Position numbers and translations under genes: made by a program. The notes beneath the pieces were generated by a model. It worked only from the letters and a program-made list of their open reading frames with translations, made no database searches and had not been told where the DNA came from. Source: Actinomycetota bacterium (GTDB taxonomy: Bacteria > Actinomycetota > Acidimicrobiia > Spongiisociales > ZC4RG35). Taken from it: a DNA stretch of 9,921 nt. Position 1 is the first letter of the stretch. Every line of letters begins with the position of its first letter. This document shows positions 1 to 7,297 of this stretch, one piece after another. Location of the stretch: the NCBI GenBank assembly GCA_019347585.1, contig JAHWLC010000022.1:1-9921 (forward strand). The letters are read 5' to 3'.

Positions 1-267
1 CACGGGACGAAAGAAGTTGGTCTTGGACTCGATCGTCGACGTGGTCGCCCCTTCGGGCAGATTGAAGAAGGCGCACATGGCACCCACCGAGTCCGCAAGA
101 GCCATCAGATAGCCGCCATGGATGAGGCCGGCGGCGGTGCAGTACTCGGCTCTCCATTGCCCCCTACCCTCCACCCGCTCGGGTCCACCCGATTCGATCT
201 CGAGCCCGAGGATGCCGGTGAAAGGCATCTGGCCGTGGGCAAGCGAGGTGAGATCGATGTCCGTCAT
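1..267 (-). CDS. PaaI-family hotdog-fold thioesterase (3' end outside window)
   Basis: The first 89 residues are present and the frame is open to the window edge. Seen: a hotdog-fold N-terminal half with the family's H-G-G turn at residues 50-52 (context GLIHGGYLMALAD) and an acidic residue at D59, the usual catalytic position in PaaI/4HBT enzymes. The segment after it (STIESKTNFFRPV) fits the next beta strand. Known for the family: these enzymes hydrolyse acyl-CoA thioesters in the cytosol, often aromatic ones, though substrates vary. The ATG at 267 is chosen because no in-frame start lies just upstream and the homologous fold begins soon after. There is no clear Shine-Dalgarno, and a TATCCT box 7 bases before the ATG suggests a leaderless message. 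It runs in the clpB direction, but a hairpin separates the two, so it is probably a separate unit. The exact substrate cannot be told. Confidence 0.85.
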   Translation of the reverse strand, partial: MTDIDLTSLAHGQMPFTGILGLEIESGGPERVEGRGQWRAEYCTAAGLIHGGYLMALADSVGAMCAFFNLPEGATTSTIESKTNFFRPV

Positions 268-274
268 TCCCCGG

Positions 275-280
275 AGGATA
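275..280 (-). promoter_or_regulatory. Possible -10 box of thioesterase gene
   Basis: On the minus strand TATCCT matches the actinobacterial -10 pattern TANNNT. It ends 7 bases before the ATG at 267, which would put the transcription start at the A of the start codon. No convincing -35 is visible. Inference only; a match this short can occur by chance. Confidence 0.3.
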
Positions 281-364
281 TGTGTGAGTACAGCTGGAGC
301 CGCCCGTGGCCGTGGCCTGGTGGGGCGCTCGGCCGACCGGAACGAGAGGTCAGCGTTTTCTCGA

Positions 365-396
365 GGTAGTTAGGCCCGAATACGGGCCTAACTACC
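365..396 (-). terminator. Hairpin terminator downstream of clpB
   Basis: A perfect 14-bp inverted repeat with a 4-base AATA loop (left arm GGTAGTTAGGCCCG) lies 18 bases past the clpB stop. No U-tract follows on either strand, so this is not a classical intrinsic terminator; U-less hairpins are common at actinobacterial gene ends. It would insulate clpB from the thioesterase gene. The rest of the 268-414 gap shows nothing else I can support apart from the possible -10 box. Confidence 0.65.
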
Positions 397-414
397 GGAG
401 GTTCGTAGTACCGC

Positions 415-2982
415 TCAGTCGAGCGCGAGCTCGCCGTCCTCGACCGTGACCTTGATGGTGTCGTCCTCGCCGTACCGGCCCTCCAGGATGGCGGTGGCGA
501 CGGGGTCGGCCAGGTCCTTCTGGATCACACGCTTCAACGGCCGCGCCCCGTACACCGGGTCGTAACCCCGCTCGGCGAGCAGGTCGAGAGCATCCTCGGT
601 GAGGCTGAGCTCGATGCGCCGGTCAGCGAGACGACGGGTGAGCTGGCGCATCTGGATCTCCACGATCCGACGCAGGTCCTGCTGGCTGAGCTTGTCGAAG
701 ATGATGACGTCGTCGATCCGGTTGAGGAACTCGGGGCGGAACTCGTCGCGCACCCTCCTCATCACCCGCTCCTCCACCACCTCGCGGGGGAGGTCGGGAT
801 CGATGAGCTCCGAGCCGAGGTTGGAGGTCATGATGAGGACGACATTGGTGAAGTCGACGGTGCGGCCCTGCCCGTCGGTGAGCCGGCCGTCGTCGAGCAG
901 CTGGAGCAGGACGTTGAACACCTCGGGGTGGGCCTTCTCCACCTCATCGAGGAGGACCACCGAGTAGGGCCGGCGGCGCACCGCCTCGGTCAGTTGGCCC
1001 CCTTCCTCGTACCCCACATAACCCGGGGGCGCTCCGATGAGACGGCTCACCGAGTGCTTCTCCATGTACTCGGACATGTCGATGCGGACCATGGAGCGCT
1101 CGTCGTCGAAGAGGAACTCGGCCAGGGCCCGGGCCAGCTCGGTCTTGCCGACACCGGTGGGGCCGAGGAACAGGAACGAGCCCACTGGGCGATTGGGATC
1201 GGAGAGTCCGGCCCGACTCCGGCGCACGGCGTTGGCCACCGCTTCGACGGCGACGTCCTGACCGACCACCCGTTGGTGGAGATGGTCCTCGAGCTTGATC
1301 AGCTTCTCGGTCTCCCCCTCCATCAGCTTGTTGACCGGGATCCCCGTCCAGCGGGCGACCACCTCGGCCACGTCCTCCTCGGTGACCTCCTCGGAGAGCA
1401 TCGACCCGTGCTCGTGGATGGCGCCGAGCTCGGACTCCTTCTCCTCCAGCTCGCTCTCCAACCGGTTGATGGTCCCGTAGCGGAGCTCGGCGGCACGGGC
1501 GAGGTCGCCCTCCCGCTCGGCGATGGCGGCCTGGGCCCGGGCCTCCTCGATCCGGCTCTTCAGATCCCGGATCGCGGCGATGGCGTCCTTCTCCCGGTTC
1601 CAAATCGCCGCCAGGGCGTTGATCTCCTCGGTGAGATCGGCGATCTCCGCTTCCACACCCTGAAGCCGCTCGGCCGAAGCCGGGTCGCTCTCCTTCTTCA
1701 GCGCCTCGCGCTCGATCTCGAGCTGGATGCGCCGGCGGGTGAGCTCGTCGATCTCTTCGGGCATCGAGTCGATCTCGATGCGAAGCCGGGAGGCGGACTC
1801 GTCGATCAGGTCGATGGCCTTGTCGGGAAGGAAGCGGGCCGGGATGTAGCGATCGGAGAGCACCGCCGCCGCCACCAAAGCCGAATCGGTGATGCGCACG
1901 CCATGGTGCACCTCGTAACGCTCCTTGAGGCCGCGCAGGATCCCGATGGTCTCCTCCACCGAGGGCTGGTCGACCAGCACCGGCTGGAATCGACGCTCGA
2001 GGGCTGCGTCTTTCTCGATGTGCTTGCGGTACTCGTCGAGGGTGGTGGCCCCGATGAGACGCAGCTCGCCACGCGCCAGCATCGGCTTGAGCATGTTGGA
2101 GGCGTCCATCGCCCCTTCCGCCGCCCCCGCACCCACCAGGGTGTGCAGCTCGTCGAGGAAGGTGATGATCTCACCCTCGGATTGCTTGATCTCCTCGAGC
2201 ACCGCCTTGAGACGCTCCTCGAACTCGCCCCGATACTTGGCCCCGGCGACCATCGAGCCCAGGTCGAGGGCCACGATCCGCTTCGTCTTCAAGCCCTCGG
2301 GCACATCGCCGTCGGCGATGCGTCGGGCGAGACCCTCGACGATGGCCGTCTTGCCCACGCCGGGCTCGCCGATGAGGACCGGGTTGTTCTTGGTGCGCCG
2401 GGAGAGGACCTGGATGACGCGGCGGATCTCGTCGTCACGCCCGATCACCGGGTCGAGCTTGCCCTGACGGGCGGTGGCGGTCAGGTCCCTCCCATATTGC
2501 TCCAGCGCTTGCAGGGTCGCCTCAGGGTTGTCGCTGGTGACCCGCTGCCCTCCCCTGATCCCCTGCAATGCCTGGAGGACGGCCGCGCTGGTCAGGCCGA
2601 GAGAGCGGAACAACTCACCGGTGGCACCCGTCGAGGCGGCGAGACCGAGGATGAGGTGCTCCACCGAGAGATAGTCGTCGCCCATCTTCTGCCTGCTGGA
2701 GTCGGCCTCGCCGAGCACCTTGCCCAGCTGCGGGCTGGTGCTGGCCTCGGCGTCCCCGTAGACCTTGGGGTGACCGTCGAGCAGGTTCTCCAGCGACCGG
2801 CGCAGATCGAGCGGGGCGACGTCGAGGGCGTCGAGGAGCGGGTAGACGACGCCCTGGCTCTGTCCGAGGAGGGCGAGGGCGAGATGCTCGGGCAGGACCG
2901 AGGCGTGGTTGTGCTCGGCGGCGAGCTGATGGGCGGTGAGCAGGGCCTCCCGGCTCCTGGTGGTGAATCGCTCCGGGTCCAT
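415..2982 (-). CDS. clpB: ATP-dependent protein disaggregase ClpB
   Basis: A full-length Hsp100 chaperone (855 residues; usual length about 850-870) that threads aggregated proteins through a hexamer together with DnaK/DnaJ/GrpE in the cytosol. Domains: Clp-N double repeat at about 1-145; first AAA+ module with Walker A GEPGVGKT (205-212), pore-loop KYRG (249-252), Walker B ITFLDE (273-278) and arginine fingers R330/R331; a coiled-coil middle domain at about 405-530, which marks ClpB rather than ClpA or ClpC; second AAA+ module with Walker A GPTGVGKT (607-614), pore loop GYVGYEEGG (654-662), Walker B VVLLDE (675-680), arginine finger R755 and sensor-2 GARPLKR (812-818). I see no missing key residue. 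The ATG at 2982 gives the standard [14 protein letters not shown] start, and AGGAAG stands just before it. It is divergent from padR and closed by a hairpin. I see no CIRCE or HspR-type (HAIR) operator upstream. Confidence 0.98.
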   Translation of the reverse strand: MDPERFTTRSREALLTAHQLAAEHNHASVLPEHLALALLGQSQGVVYPLLDALDVAPLDLRRSLENLLDGHPKVYGDAEASTSPQLGKVLGEADSSRQKMGDDYLSVEHLILGLAASTGATGELFRSLGLTSAAVLQALQGIRGGQRVTSDNPEATLQALEQYGRDLTATARQGKLDPVIGRDDEIRRVIQVLSRRTKNNPVLIGEPGVGKTAIVEGLARRIADGDVPEGLKTKRIVALDLGSMVAGAKYRGEFEERLKAVLEEIKQSEGEIITFLDELHTLVGAGAAEGAMDASNMLKPMLARGELRLIGATTLDEYRKHIEKDAALERRFQPVLVDQPSVEETIGILRGLKERYEVHHGVRITDSALVAAAVLSDRYIPARFLPDKAIDLIDESASRLRIEIDSMPEEIDELTRRRIQLEIEREALKKESDPASAERLQGVEAEIADLTEEINALAAIWNREKDAIAAIRDLKSRIEEARAQAAIAEREGDLARAAELRYGTINRLESELEEKESELGAIHEHGSMLSEEVTEEDVAEVVARWTGIPVNKLMEGETEKLIKLEDHLHQRVVGQDVAVEAVANAVRRSRAGLSDPNRPVGSFLFLGPTGVGKTELARALAEFLFDDERSMVRIDMSEYMEKHSVSRLIGAPPGYVGYEEGGQLTEAVRRRPYSVVLLDEVEKAHPEVFNVLLQLLDDGRLTDGQGRTVDFTNVVLIMTSNLGSELIDPDLPREVVEERVMRRVRDEFRPEFLNRIDDVIIFDKLSQQDLRRIVEIQMRQLTRRLADRRIELSLTEDALDLLAERGYDPVYGARPLKRVIQKDLADPVATAILEGRYGEDDTIKVTVEDGELALD

Positions 2983-3001
2983 CTCTTCCTATCGGATTTT
3001 A
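2983..3001 (-). promoter_or_regulatory. clpB ribosome binding site and possible -10 box
   Basis: Reading the minus strand, AGGAAG (2990-2985) lies 2 bases before the clpB ATG, an unusually short gap but purine rich. TAAAAT (3001-2996) matches TANNNT and is the most AT-rich stretch in the 101-base divergent gap. It would give a very short leader of about 7 bases, so it may instead be one of several elements. No clear TTGACA -35 was found at the right distance. Confidence 0.35.
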
Positions 3002-3059
3002 GGGAGCGGCTACCCATTGCATTAACGCCCCGAAACTCCCTTGCGCCGACCACTTCCCG

Positions 3060-3083
3060 GCGCCACCTGGTAGTGTGTGGCGC
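3060..3083 (+). promoter_or_regulatory. Inverted repeat before padR, candidate PadR operator
   Basis: Perfect 7-bp arms GCGCCAC and GTGGCGC flank a 10-base centre (CTGGTAGTGT plus one flanking C, less the last base of the left arm), ending directly at the padR ATG (3084). The centre contains the candidate -10 box, so a bound dimer would block transcription. PadR regulators commonly autorepress through dyad operators that overlap their own promoter. That this dyad is bound by PadR is inference; it does not match the ATGT-N8-ACAT form described for some PadR proteins. Confidence 0.4.
3071..3076 (+). promoter_or_regulatory. Possible -10 box of padR operon
   Basis: TAGTGT matches TANNNT and ends exactly 7 bases before the ATG at 3084, the spacing expected for a leaderless message. 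It sits inside the inverted repeat at 3060-3083. No Shine-Dalgarno precedes the ATG, which agrees with a leaderless start. No clear -35 is seen. Confidence 0.35.
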
Positions 3084-3434
3084 ATGGTAGCCAGCCGGAC
3101 CAGCCAAGACCGCAGCTCCCAACTGCTCCACGGCGTGCTCGACATGTGCCTGCTCTCGGTCATCGACGAAGAAGCCTCCTACGGATACGAGATGGCGTCC
3201 AAGCTGAGGGAGCGAGGCCTCGACCTGGCCAGCGAGGGGTCGATCTACCCCCTGCTCTCCAGACTCCAGAAGCAAGGCGTCGTCGAGGGGTACCTGGTGC
3301 AGAGCTCGGAGGGCCCGGCCCGCAAGTACTACCGGATATCGGACCGCGGCCGGCAGGTGCTCCGGCAGTGGCGCGCCGACTGGGTCGAGTTCCGCAACTC
3401 GGTGGACGGTGTGCTGGACGGAGTGGAGCGATGA
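3084..3434 (+). CDS. PadR-family winged-helix transcriptional regulator
   Basis: A 116-residue DNA-binding protein. Seen: the PadR opening LLHGVLDMCLLSVIDE, then SYGYEMASKL, the recognition-helix segment SIYPLLSRLQKQGVV, and the beta-wing with ARKYYRISDRGRQVL. A short C-terminal helix for dimerisation follows, as in the small PadR subfamily 1. Known: PadR proteins are mostly repressors, often of their own operon and of a linked membrane protein or transporter gene, relieved by small molecules. An in-frame GTG at 3075 would add three residues; ATG 3084 is preferred because it follows a candidate -10 box at 7 bases. The stop overlaps the next gene's start (ATGA, 3431-3434), so the two are translationally coupled. 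The inducer is unknown. Confidence 0.93.
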   Translation: MVASRTSQDRSSQLLHGVLDMCLLSVIDEEASYGYEMASKLRERGLDLASEGSIYPLLSRLQKQGVVEGYLVQSSEGPARKYYRISDRGRQVLRQWRADWVEFRNSVDGVLDGVER

Positions 3435-4210
3435 CCGACCGCGATTGGGTCCTGGCCGAGGTGGAGCGGTACTGGCGCGAGGCGGGGCTCTCCACCGAAG
3501 ACGTGTCGGAGATGAGGACCGAGCTCGACCAGCATCTCTCCGAGGCCCTGATGAACGGCCGCACCGTGGACGACGTCATCGGTGACCGGGCCCGCTTCGC
3601 CGAGAGTTGGGCCGCCGCGAGGAGGGGGCGTCCCGTCGTAAGGTGGGCCGACGTCCAGAGTGGCAAGACGAGACGGGATCGTGACACTCGCCGCGACCTC
3701 ATCTTCTATGGAATCGCTTCGGGGGCGCTGCTGATAGCAGCGTTCGCGGTAGCCAGACAAGGAGGAGATCAAGTGGAAAACGAGCTGTGGCGCTGGTTGT
3801 GGACGATCTTTGCGGTGGTCATGGGCATCGGCGAGATCTTCACCGCCGGCTTCTTCCTCCTTCCCTTCGCCATCGGCGCCACCGCCGCCGCCATCCTCGC
3901 CTGGCTCAATGTGGTGGTGGTCGCCCAGTGGCTGGTGTTCTTCGGGGTGTCCATCTTCTCCCTCGCCTACCTGCGTCGCTTCATCGGACGCCAGGACGAG
4001 GCCGAGCAGCCCCGGGTTGGCGCCAACCGCTGGAAGGGCGAGCTCGGAATCGTGCTTCACGACATCGACCCCCACGCCGGCACCGGGATGGTGCGGGTCC
4101 TCAACGAGGAGTGGCGGGCGACCGCCCCCCAGCCGATCCCGGCTGGGGCCCAGGTGATCGTCGTCGACGTCCATGGCGCTCGCCTGGTCGTCGAACAATT
4201 GCAGAGTTGA
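3431..4210 (+). CDS. HAAS-like/NfeD membrane fusion protein
   Basis: A 259-residue open frame starting at the ATG that overlaps the padR stop, with GGAG at 3420-3423 giving a good 7-base spacing. Part 1 (about 1-85) is a charged alpha-helical segment (VLAEVERYWREAGLS, then ELDQHLSEAL) resembling the HAAS/permease-prefix domains that sit next to PadR genes and are thought to signal to them. A membrane helix lies at about 90-108. Part 2 (115-259) is a complete short NfeD protein: two or three membrane helices at about 121-178, then an OB-fold domain at about 195-259 (NRWKGELGIV, EEWRA, V.VVDVHGARLVVEQ). NfeD proteins partner SPFH proteins, and the next gene is one. The frame is continuous, but a strong ribosome binding site at 3759 precedes an in-frame GTG at codon 115, so a separate 145-residue NfeD may also be made. 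An alternative is two genes merged by loss of a stop codon or a sequencing error. Confidence 0.8.
   Translation: MTDRDWVLAEVERYWREAGLSTEDVSEMRTELDQHLSEALMNGRTVDDVIGDRARFAESWAAARRGRPVVRWADVQSGKTRRDRDTRRDLIFYGIASGALLIAAFAVARQGGDQVENELWRWLWTIFAVVMGIGEIFTAGFFLLPFAIGATAAAILAWLNVVVVAQWLVFFGVSIFSLAYLRRFIGRQDEAEQPRVGANRWKGELGIVLHDIDPHAGTGMVRVLNEEWRATAPQPIPAGAQVIVVDVHGARLVVEQLQS
3759..3775 (+). promoter_or_regulatory. Internal ribosome binding site and GTG start for NfeD
   Basis: AAGGAGG (3759-3765) is the strongest Shine-Dalgarno in the window. It is 7 bases from an in-frame GTG (3773), the first codon of an ordinary NfeD protein (MENELWRWLWTIF, 145 residues). A site this good inside an open frame suggests a second translation product, or that the true NfeD gene starts here. 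Confidence 0.65.
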
Positions 4211-4239
4211 CCGAGATGGTCGGCAGGAAAGGAAAGTAA

Positions 4240-5166
4240 ATGACACCAGTAATCGTGCTCTTCAGCATCCTGGCCCTGGCGCTGATCCTGATCGCCGCGG
4301 CGGGCTTCAGGGTGGTGAGGCCCTTCGAGAAGGGGCTCATCGAGTTCCTCGGGCGCTACGAGAAGACCGTCGACTCCGGGCTGCGCTGGATCATGCCCTT
4401 CATCAAGAGGCTGACCAAGGTCGACATGCGCGAGCAGGTCGTCGACGTCCCGCCTCAGGAGGTCATCACCAAGGACAACGTGGTGGTCACCGTGGACGCG
4501 GTCATCTACTACGAGGCCACCGACCCGGTGAAACTGCAATACAACGTGGGCAATTTCATCCTCGCCGTCACCAAGCTGGCCCAGACCAACCTGAGGAACG
4601 TCGTCGGCGACCTCGATCTCGACTCGGCGCTCACCTCGAGAGAGGTCATCAACGCCAAGCTGCGGCAGATCCTCGACGACGCCACCGACAAGTGGGGCGT
4701 GCGCGTGGTCCGGGTCGAGATCCAGCGCATCGAGCCGCCGGTGGACGTCACCGACGCCATGCACCGTCAGATGAAGGCCGAACGCGACCGTCGCGCCGCG
4801 GTCACCGAGGCCGAGGGTCAGAAGCGGGCGGCGATTCTCAAGGCCGAAGGGGTCAAGGAGAGCCGGGTGCTCGAGGCCGAGGGTCAGGCGGAGGCCATCC
4901 GCCGCGTCGCAGACGCCGAGAAGTACCAGAAGCTGACCGTGGCCGAAGGCGAGGGCCAGGCGATCGAGCGGGTGTTCGGCGCCATCCACACCGGCGATCC
5001 CACGCCCGACCTGATCGCGATCCGTTATCTGGAGGCGCTGGAACAGATCGCCGACGGCACCGCCACCAAGATCTTCCTCCCCCTGGACACCGCCGGCGTC
5101 CTCGGCTCGGTGGCCGCCATCGGGGAGATGTGGAAGGAGTCAACGGACGGCCAGGTCGGCTCTTGA
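4240..5166 (+). CDS. SPFH/band 7 (stomatin/QmcA-like) membrane protein
   Basis: A 308-residue prohibitin-superfamily protein. Seen: an N-terminal membrane helix (about 3-21); the SPFH/band 7 domain (about 22-200) with the family stretches [30 protein letters not shown] and [10 protein letters not shown]; then an alanine/glutamate-rich coiled coil with repeated AEG units (about 180-240) and a C-terminal helix plus LGS..AIGEMW. Known: SPFH proteins form ring or cage oligomers at the membrane, partner NfeD proteins, and affect membrane microdomains and FtsH-type proteolysis. Start ATG 4240 is preceded by AGGAAAGG at a good distance. It lies 29 bases behind the NfeD gene, so one transcript is likely. 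The specific client proteins are unknown. A convergent hairpin terminator follows. Confidence 0.95.
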   Translation: MTPVIVLFSILALALILIAAAGFRVVRPFEKGLIEFLGRYEKTVDSGLRWIMPFIKRLTKVDMREQVVDVPPQEVITKDNVVVTVDAVIYYEATDPVKLQYNVGNFILAVTKLAQTNLRNVVGDLDLDSALTSREVINAKLRQILDDATDKWGVRVVRVEIQRIEPPVDVTDAMHRQMKAERDRRAAVTEAEGQKRAAILKAEGVKESRVLEAEGQAEAIRRVADAEKYQKLTVAEGEGQAIERVFGAIHTGDPTPDLIAIRYLEALEQIADGTATKIFLPLDTAGVLGSVAAIGEMWKESTDGQVGS

Positions 5167-5169
5167 CCT

Positions 5170-5216
5170 TTCTGTGTCGATTTACCCGGCTATAGCCCGG
5201 GTAAATCGACACAGAA
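5170..5216. terminator. Bidirectional hairpin terminator between convergent genes
   Basis: A perfect 20-bp inverted repeat (left arm 5170-5189, right arm 5197-5216, loop CTATAGC) fills the gap between the SPFH stop (5166) and the lipoprotein stop (5221). It can end transcription from both sides. As with the hairpin after clpB, no U-tract follows on either strand, though the outer stem ends TTCT/AGAA. Confidence 0.75.
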
Positions 5217-5220
5217 GCGT

Positions 5221-5742
5221 TCAACCCCCCACCCGGTTCATTCCCGTGAGGACCTGCTCGACGTCGGCGGGGCTCCAGGGCGGGTAGAAGACCATGGTGT
5301 AGAGGTCGCAGCGCTCCCCCGGGGCCTCGAACCATCCCGCCACCCAGGTCCCGTCGCGGTGGGGGCCGACGGCAGCTCGAGTTCCGTCGATGCTCGCCTC
5401 GCCTTTCTCACCGGGCCAGTCCACGGCGGGAAGGGTCCCCCGGATCAGGGCGACCGCCGCCGACCCGTCATCGCGAGGAAAGAAGGTGGTGTTGCTTCCC
5501 GCCACCGAGGTCCACACGTCGGGCTCGAGAGTCTCCGGGTCGAGCGTCCCCTCACCGATTCCCGCGGGGAGGAAGCTCAGCTGATAGGGCGCAGGGGGGC
5601 ACTCGGTGACCATCTCGGCGGTAGTGGTGCTGGTGGCAACGGCGACACTGGTGCTGGTAACGGCGACGGTGGGGGTGGCCGCGGTCGTGCCGGAGCAGGC
5701 CGTCATCGCCACGATCAGGGTGGCCAAACCGAACGGGTTCAT
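5221..5742 (-). CDS. Small secreted lipoprotein of unknown function
   Basis: A 173-residue protein I do not recognise. Seen: a lipoprotein signal peptide with short hydrophobic core (GLATLIVAMTAC) and lipidation cysteine at C16, a Ser/Thr/Val-rich stalk (about 17-42), then a compact domain of about 130 residues with two more cysteines (C48, C145) that could pair, and an aromatic-rich end (WVAGWFE, VFYPPWSP). It would sit on the outer face of the cytoplasmic membrane. The frame stays open upstream to 6105, but ATG 5742 is chosen because it opens the signal peptide and overlaps the propeller gene's stop as ATGA, which indicates translational coupling. The coupling suggests a role with the propeller protein. 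Confidence 0.82.
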   Translation of the reverse strand: MNPFGLATLIVAMTACSGTTAATPTVAVTSTSVAVATSTTTAEMVTECPPAPYQLSFLPAGIGEGTLDPETLEPDVWTSVAGSNTTFFPRDDGSAAVALIRGTLPAVDWPGEKGEASIDGTRAAVGPHRDGTWVAGWFEAPGERCDLYTMVFYPPWSPADVEQVLTGMNRVGG

Positions 5743-7268
5743 CGGAAGGCGCGGATGTAACCGTCCCGGGAACCGAGGAAGATGGTCCCCTCCCAGATCG
5801 CAGGGGTCGCCTCCAGGCAGGCCTCGCCGAGGGGGATGCTCCAAAGTCGGGTGGGCGATGCCGGGTCTGCCAGCGAGTAACCCCGAAGCTCCCCGGTGCA
5901 GGTCGCCACCACCAGGGTCCCGTCGACCACGGCCGGCGAGGACCAGGAGTGATATCCCACCTGGTCCCGCCAGACGATCTCTCCGGAGTCCTTGTCGACC
6001 GCGATCAGCTCCCCGGTGTGGGTGTTGACGTAGAGCATGTCGCCATACAGTGCCGGCGTCGCCCAGAGCCCCGAGTCGCCCTGGGCGGTGAGGTCGAGGC
6101 CCCAAACCCTGGGATCACCTTCGGTGAAGGGGTCGAGCTTGACGAGCTGGCCCACCTCTTCGTTCCTCGCCGCCTCCACCGATCCCATCTGGGAGGGCTC
6201 GTTCTCGATCGCCACGTAGACGAACCCTTCCTCGTCGGCCACGATGGTGGCGTCGATATCACCCCCGGCGTAGTAGTCGAAGACCACCGGGGCCTCCCCG
6301 GCGCCGATATTGGAAACGTCGAGCCCCACCACACGCCCTCCCGAGTTGGCGAAGTAGACCCGGCCCTCGCTCATCACCGTCGAGGACTCGATGGACACGT
6401 TGTTTCCCGACTTGGAAATCAGCTCCTCGTCGTAGCCCCGCATCGAGAACAGAAGCTGGGGATCGACGCTGACCAGGCCGTCGCCGCCGATGGACCGGTT
6501 CAGCTTGTAGACGAAGAACCACCCGTTCTCTCCGCCCTCGTACATGACGTCGTCCACGATCAGCGGGTTGGCGTCCCAGTCGTCGTTCCAGATCCCGTCT
6601 ACCGCATAGGCGTCGAGCGACCAGATCTCAGTGGGTGTCTCCCGATCGAGGGCCAGGATGCGCAGCTTGTTGTCCCGGGATCCGAAATAGAGGAGGGGGA
6701 AGCCGTCGGGGTCGATGGTGACCGAGCCTTTGATCAGGTCACCGGTGGGGAAAGGGGGGCGGAGGGCGGCGCCCGTCTCGGCGTCTACGAAGTGGACCGC
6801 CCCGTCGTAGGCGCCGAAGATCAACTCGGTGACGCCATCGTCACGTGTGTGGACCGCGGGCTGGCCGGTCCACCCCATGCCGCACCAAACCTTGGTCTCG
6901 CCCAGATTCGACGAGGTCGAGCACATCGGGGAGCCGGGATAGCGCCAGAGTTGGCTCGGGGAGTCGGAAATCGGCCCCGTCCCGTAGAAATTGCGGGTGG
7001 GGTTGCCCCGGAACATGACGAGGCCCTCGCCATAGGGCTCGCCGACACCGGCCGTCGGCACCGTGGTGGTTGTGGTAGTCGTGGAGGCCGTGGTAGTGGT
7101 CTCCGCGGCCTCCCCCGTCGTGTCGGGAGCGCCCACGGCCGTGGTCGGCGATGAAGGTGCTGCGGCGAGGAGAGCGTCGTCATCTGCCGCCGACCACCAG
7201 GTGAAGGCGCCGACGCCGAGGAGAACCCCTCCAACCAGCACACCGAGGAATTTCACGGTGGAGGTCAT
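5739..7268 (-). CDS. Membrane-anchored PQQ-like beta-propeller protein
   Basis: A 509-residue exported protein. Seen: an uncleaved-looking N-terminal membrane helix (about 6-25), a Thr-rich stalk (about 50-71, TTTTTTTV), then a propeller from about 80 to the end. Repeated blade units are clear near the C-terminus: TPALYGDMLYVNTHTGELIAVD, SPAVVDGTLVVATCTGELRGY and TPAIWEGTIFLGSRDGYIRAF. Four ectodomain cysteines (C116, C129, C457, C484) could form two disulfides. Known: propellers of this type include BamB-like scaffolds and quinoprotein dehydrogenases; I see no evidence for bound PQQ or catalysis, so a scaffold or sugar/peptide-binding role is as likely. The ATG at 7268 opens the anchor. No Shine-Dalgarno is visible; the gap to the CapA-like gene is 29 bases. 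Confidence 0.88.
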   Translation of the reverse strand: MTSTVKFLGVLVGGVLLGVGAFTWWSAADDDALLAAAPSSPTTAVGAPDTTGEAAETTTTASTTTTTTTVPTAGVGEPYGEGLVMFRGNPTRNFYGTGPISDSPSQLWRYPGSPMCSTSSNLGETKVWCGMGWTGQPAVHTRDDGVTELIFGAYDGAVHFVDAETGAALRPPFPTGDLIKGSVTIDPDGFPLLYFGSRDNKLRILALDRETPTEIWSLDAYAVDGIWNDDWDANPLIVDDVMYEGGENGWFFVYKLNRSIGGDGLVSVDPQLLFSMRGYDEELISKSGNNVSIESSTVMSEGRVYFANSGGRVVGLDVSNIGAGEAPVVFDYYAGGDIDATIVADEEGFVYVAIENEPSQMGSVEAARNEEVGQLVKLDPFTEGDPRVWGLDLTAQGDSGLWATPALYGDMLYVNTHTGELIAVDKDSGEIVWRDQVGYHSWSSPAVVDGTLVVATCTGELRGYSLADPASPTRLWSIPLGEACLEATPAIWEGTIFLGSRDGYIRAFR

Positions 7269-7277
7269 CGACCGACC

Positions 7278-7283
7278 AGGCTA
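7278..7283 (-). promoter_or_regulatory. TAGCCT box 9 bases before propeller gene
   Basis: On the minus strand TAGCCT (TANNNT type) ends 9 bases before the ATG at 7268. The same box, at the same distance, stands before the CapA-like gene (8405-8410), and both are followed by a GTCGG stretch. It may be a weak leaderless-type promoter or a relic of duplication. Confidence 0.25.
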
Positions 7284-7297
7284 AACCGGCGCAGTTC

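Noticed and set aside
118..373. Two small plus-strand open frames
   Set aside because: They lie opposite the thioesterase start and show no recognisable domain; the minus-strand reading has the H-G-G motif.
928..3090. 720-codon open frame on the plus strand across clpB
   Set aside because: It is antisense to an unmistakable clpB. High third-position GC makes long antisense frames common, and its translation is low-complexity Gly/Leu/Asp/His-rich without a domain.
3077..3430. Extension of the NfeD fusion frame upstream through padR
   Set aside because: It would overlap the well-supported padR in another frame; the ATG at 3431 has a Shine-Dalgarno and the standard coupling overlap.
5743..6105. 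Upstream extension of the lipoprotein gene
   Set aside because: It overlaps the propeller coding region in another frame, and the signal peptide and ATGA overlap place the start at 5742.
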